From an uncultured Oscillospiraceae bacterium (GTDB lineage Bacteria; Bacillota; Clostridia; Oscillospirales; Ruminococcaceae), in contig CATXYA010000086.1 in assembly GCA_958403605.1 (NCBI GenBank), positions 1 through 6,910 on the forward strand: DNA of 6,910 bases. Direction: 5' to 3'. Below are positions 5,173 to 6,910 of this stretch, one piece after another. A model generated the notes under the pieces. The model did no database searches and was not told the DNA's origin. It saw only the letters and a program-made list of their open reading frames with translations. Both the position numbers and the translations under genes were made by a program. The stretch's first letter is position 1. Every line of letters starts with the position of its first letter.

Positions 5173-5206
5173 GAGTCTGTTTTAAAACTGTTTAAACAGA
5201 CTCTAG
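5170..5206. promoter_or_regulatory. 13-bp inverted repeat overlapping the -35 box (candidate operator)
   Basis: CTAGAGTCTGTTT (5170-5182) and AAACAGACTCTAG (5194-5206) are perfectly inverted around 11 bases. The repeat contains two smaller palindromes, GTTTTAAAAC (5179-5188) and CTGTTTAAACAG (5188-5199). It overlaps the -35 box of the leftward operon by three bases and lies 30 bp from the -35 box of the divergent PadR promoter, so a dimer bound here could control one or both. Confidence 0.6.
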
Positions 5207-5235
5207 ACAAAAACAGGGGCCGCTGTAGTTTTTTC

Positions 5236-5263
5236 TTGACAAAAGGATAAAATATGATACTAT
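5236..5263 (+). promoter_or_regulatory. Promoter of the PadR operon
   Basis: A perfect TTGACA (5236-5241) is followed after 16 nt by TACTAT (5258-5263), four of six to consensus. The start of transcription would fall near 5270, inside the small inverted repeat listed next and about 40 nt before the PadR GTG. Confidence 0.7.
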
Positions 5264-5265
5264 GT

Positions 5266-5282
5266 ATTTAGCAATACTAAAT
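5266..5282. promoter_or_regulatory. Candidate PadR operator at the transcription start
   Basis: ATTTAG and CTAAAT form a perfect 6-bp inverted repeat around CAATA, placed at the expected start of PadR transcription. ATACTA also occurs twice nearby (5257-5262 and 5274-5279), 17 bp apart. PadR proteins commonly repress their own promoters by binding such AT-rich dyads, so autoregulation is a fair inference. Confidence 0.5.
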
Positions 5283-5309
5283 GATTCTATTTTGAAAGGA
5301 TGTGCCGCT

Positions 5310-5663
5310 GTGGAGAGCCGCCTGGAACGCCAATTGAAAAAGGGCGTGCTGGAAATGCTGGTGCTGCGCCTGCTGTGCCAAAGGCCGGGCCACGGCTATG
5401 AGCTGCTGGCCCGCATGGACAAGGCCAGCGGCGGCAGGTTCCGCCTGAAAGAGGGCACGCTGTACCCCATTTTGTACCGGCTGGAGGATGACGGGCTCAT
5501 CCAATCGGCCTGGCAGACAGGTGAGGGACGCGCCGCACCGAAGAAAGTCTACACTGTCACCACAGCGGGCCGCGCCGCTGAAGCCGAGCAGCGGCAGCTG
5601 TGGGACGATTTCACCGCCTGCGTGCGGGGGTTTGAGGAGGACGGCAATGAAACGGAGCAATAA
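5310..5663 (+). CDS. PadR-family transcriptional regulator
   Basis: A 117-residue PadR-type winged-helix repressor, a typical length for the short subfamily. It shows RQLKKGVLEMLVLRLLCQRP then GHGYEL (28-32), the recognition segment LKEGTLYPILYRLEDDGLI (46-64), and the wing PKKVYTVTTAGR (77-88). A short C-terminal helix (residues 90-110) would make the dimer. I chose GTG at 5310 because AAAGGA (5295-5300) is 9 nt upstream and the protein then begins directly with the family's N-terminal helix; the ATG at 5262 lies inside the promoter. The next gene overlaps its end by 17 nt. PadR regulators of this sort usually repress the membrane proteins encoded with them and are released by a small molecule or envelope stress. 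The ligand is unknown. Confidence 0.9.
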   Translation: MESRLERQLKKGVLEMLVLRLLCQRPGHGYELLARMDKASGGRFRLKEGTLYPILYRLEDDGLIQSAWQTGEGRAAPKKVYTVTTAGRAAEAEQRQLWDDFTACVRGFEEDGNETEQ

Positions 5664-6189
5664 CATTTTGGGCGGCATCATCGTGCTGGCCGTGCTGGTG
5701 ATGATCCTGGTTTGGGTGGGCGCGCCGGGCCTGCGCCCCGCCGACCCGCACGATGCGGCCAGCGTGGCGGCCATGCCCTACACGCTCGTGGGCGAAAATG
5801 AGCTGTGGCGCGCGGAATACCGCGTGGGCCCCGCCGACGAAGAGGTCAAGGCCCAGGTACAGGCGGGGATGGAACTGGCCTATCAGGCCCAGTTCATCCT
5901 GACCTATCTCGGCGACCCGGCGGACCTGGACGATGCCGTGAGCTACGCCGTCACCTTCGGCAAGGGCACCGACTACAAGGCCGGGGGCAAGGGCAGCCGC
6001 TCGGAGCCGGGCGGCCTGGTGCGAGAACTGGCGGGCCAAATGCCCCTGTGGACGCTTTATTACCCCGAGGACACCTCGGTGGCGGGGGCCATCCCGCCGC
6101 TGGACGGGACGTATTCCGTGCAGATCGAAGTCAAGGGCCTGAAAACGGCCAGCGCCACTCTGACGATGACAAAGGAGGCCGCCTCATGA
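5647..6189 (+). CDS. Single-pass exported protein of unknown function in PadR operon
   Basis: A 180-residue protein I do not recognise. Residues 7-26 are one hydrophobic helix after a positively charged MKRSNN, so it is either membrane-anchored or a secreted protein without a clear cleavage site; no lipobox cysteine is present. The outer part (30-180) has a region rich in alanine and acidic residues (EEVKAQVQAGMELAYQAQFI, 65-84), then segments likely to be beta-strands (DDAVSYAVTFG, MPLWTLYYPEDT), ending in a repeated-looking strand TYSVQIEVKGLKTASATLTM (155-174). There is no cysteine. GAGGAGG (5633-5639) is 7 nt from the ATG, the start overlaps the PadR gene, and the stop overlaps the next start as ATGA. 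This tight coupling suggests that it acts with the following membrane protein, perhaps as an external sensing or cargo-binding partner. Confidence 0.75.
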   Translation: MKRSNNILGGIIVLAVLVMILVWVGAPGLRPADPHDAASVAAMPYTLVGENELWRAEYRVGPADEEVKAQVQAGMELAYQAQFILTYLGDPADLDDAVSYAVTFGKGTDYKAGGKGSRSEPGGLVRELAGQMPLWTLYYPEDTSVAGAIPPLDGTYSVQIEVKGLKTASATLTMTKEAAS

Positions 6190-6910
6190 AAAAGAATAGC
6201 TTTCTGCCGCCCGTCAAGCGGTATATGAACGCCATCGAATGGAAGCTGAAGCTGCCCTGGAAGGTGCGGGTGCGGGTGATGAGCGACCTTGCCACCAGCA
6301 TGGAGGCCCGTCACGAGGCGGGCGAAGCCTATGAGGCCATCATGGCCGACCTGGGCGCGCCCGGCGCGGTGGCGGCGCGGCTGAACGCGGAGATGGCCGA
6401 GTACGCAGTGGCGCCGGGCAGCCCCTGGCGCTGGCTGTTTCTGGCGCTGGCGGCGCTGAGCGCGGTGTGGATGGTGTGCAGCCTGGTGCCGGTCCTTTTC
6501 ACGCTGAGCGCCTCCGCCTCCGTGGGGGTCATCGGCGGCGCGGACGGCCCCACGGCGATCTTTGTGACGACGCAGCCCCAGCTCTTCCTGTTTGCTTTCA
6601 CCGCCGGGGGCAGCGCCCTGCTGGCCTGTCTTTCCTTTTATGTGGTGCTACGCCGCGGGCGGCCTGCCCCGCAGCGCACGCTGCGCACCGCCCGCATCTT
6701 GGCCTGGGCGGGCCTTTTGGTGCTGCTGCTCTACCCGCTGCTGGGCGCCTTTGCGGTGGCCGGGGCCGTGCACACGGAGCCGCAGTACACGGACCTGATG
6801 CTCTTTCCCCGCACCTTCGGCGCCCTGCTGCTGCGCAGCCTTCTGCGGCCCGGCGGCTGGGGGAACATCGCCGCCTTGATCTTGATCCACAGGCGGCGGG
6901 AGGAGGCCTC
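6186..6910 (+). CDS. DUF1700/HAAS-like membrane protein with GGADGPT loop (partial, 3' end outside window)
   Basis: At least 241 residues; the frame is open at the right edge. Residues 1-75 are a soluble helical domain (VKRYMNAIEWKLKLPWKVRV, then DLATSMEARHEAGEAYEAIM and LGAPGAVAARL), the layout of the HAAS/DUF1700 domain that often sits beside PadR regulators: a four-helix unit ending in a LGxP-like turn before the membrane. Membrane helices follow near 82-107, 131-155 and 170-195, and perhaps 225-235. The loop between helices 1 and 2 contains VGVIGGADGPTAIFV (113-127), which matches a motif of the sodium-translocating decarboxylase beta subunit, though the rest of the protein does not resemble that subunit. 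AAAGGAGG (6171-6178) is 7 nt from the ATG. Likely a PadR-controlled envelope protein; function not established. Confidence 0.75.
   Translation, partial: MKKNSFLPPVKRYMNAIEWKLKLPWKVRVRVMSDLATSMEARHEAGEAYEAIMADLGAPGAVAARLNAEMAEYAVAPGSPWRWLFLALAALSAVWMVCSLVPVLFTLSASASVGVIGGADGPTAIFVTTQPQLFLFAFTAGGSALLACLSFYVVLRRGRPAPQRTLRTARILAWAGLLVLLLYPLLGAFAVAGAVHTEPQYTDLMLFPRTFGALLLRSLLRPGGWGNIAALILIHRRREEA

Noticed and set aside
5262..5309. Upstream ATG start for PadR at 5262
   Set aside because: It overlaps the -10 box and transcription start, has no ribosome binding site, and would add 16 residues not typical of the family.
6186..6910. True oxaloacetate/glutaconyl-CoA decarboxylase beta subunit
   Set aside because: Only the short GGADGPT segment matches; the N-terminal soluble helical domain and the helix pattern do not, and no alpha or gamma subunit gene is near.

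Overview
The window looks like a chromosomal piece from a GC-rich member of the Clostridia, probably a gut Oscillospirales-type bacterium. This is inferred from the strong AGGAGG-type ribosome binding sites, TTGACA/TATAAT-type promoters, a PadR regulator followed by a small membrane protein with an N-terminal helical domain, a DUF5058-type membrane protein, and GC-rich codons set against AT-rich control regions. No rRNA, tRNA, CRISPR array or transposase gene was seen.

Region 1 (1-1042). A drug-efflux-type MFS transporter (DHA3/MefA-like) runs leftward off the window edge. Its roughly 160-nt leader has a good promoter, a 12-codon leader ORF with its own AGGAGG, and four or five RNA segments that can pair in two mutually exclusive ways. 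In one state the pump's ribosome binding site is buried in a 12-bp helix; in the other it is free. This is the layout of an erm/cat-type ribosome-stalling attenuator and is the most interesting system in the window.

Region 2 (1043-3218). Three tightly packed rightward genes: a YhhN/TMEM86-family membrane protein, a stand-alone polymerase-beta-fold nucleotidyltransferase, and a signal-peptide-bearing membrane protein that opens with DMGPKP after the cleavage site. The last two overlap by ATGA.

Region 3 (3219-3669). A gene-poor convergent junction. It holds a decayed repeat, two palindromic repeat units that differ only by compensatory base-pair swaps, a perfect 24-bp inverted repeat, and the 5' remnant of a DUF559 (Vsr-like nuclease fold) gene that is stopped and then cut off at the hairpin.

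Region 4 (3670-5309). A leftward two-gene operon encodes two polytopic membrane proteins, a DUF5058-type protein and a partner, probably acting together as a permease of unknown substrate. Their promoter overlaps a 13-bp inverted repeat. The divergent PadR promoter lies about 60 bp away.

Region 5 (5310-6910). A rightward operon of overlapping genes: a PadR-family regulator, a single-pass exported protein of unknown function, and a multi-pass membrane protein with an N-terminal DUF1700/HAAS-like helical domain, running off the right edge. The last protein carries, in its first external loop, the GVIGGADGPTAIFV motif otherwise known from the beta subunit of sodium-pumping decarboxylases.
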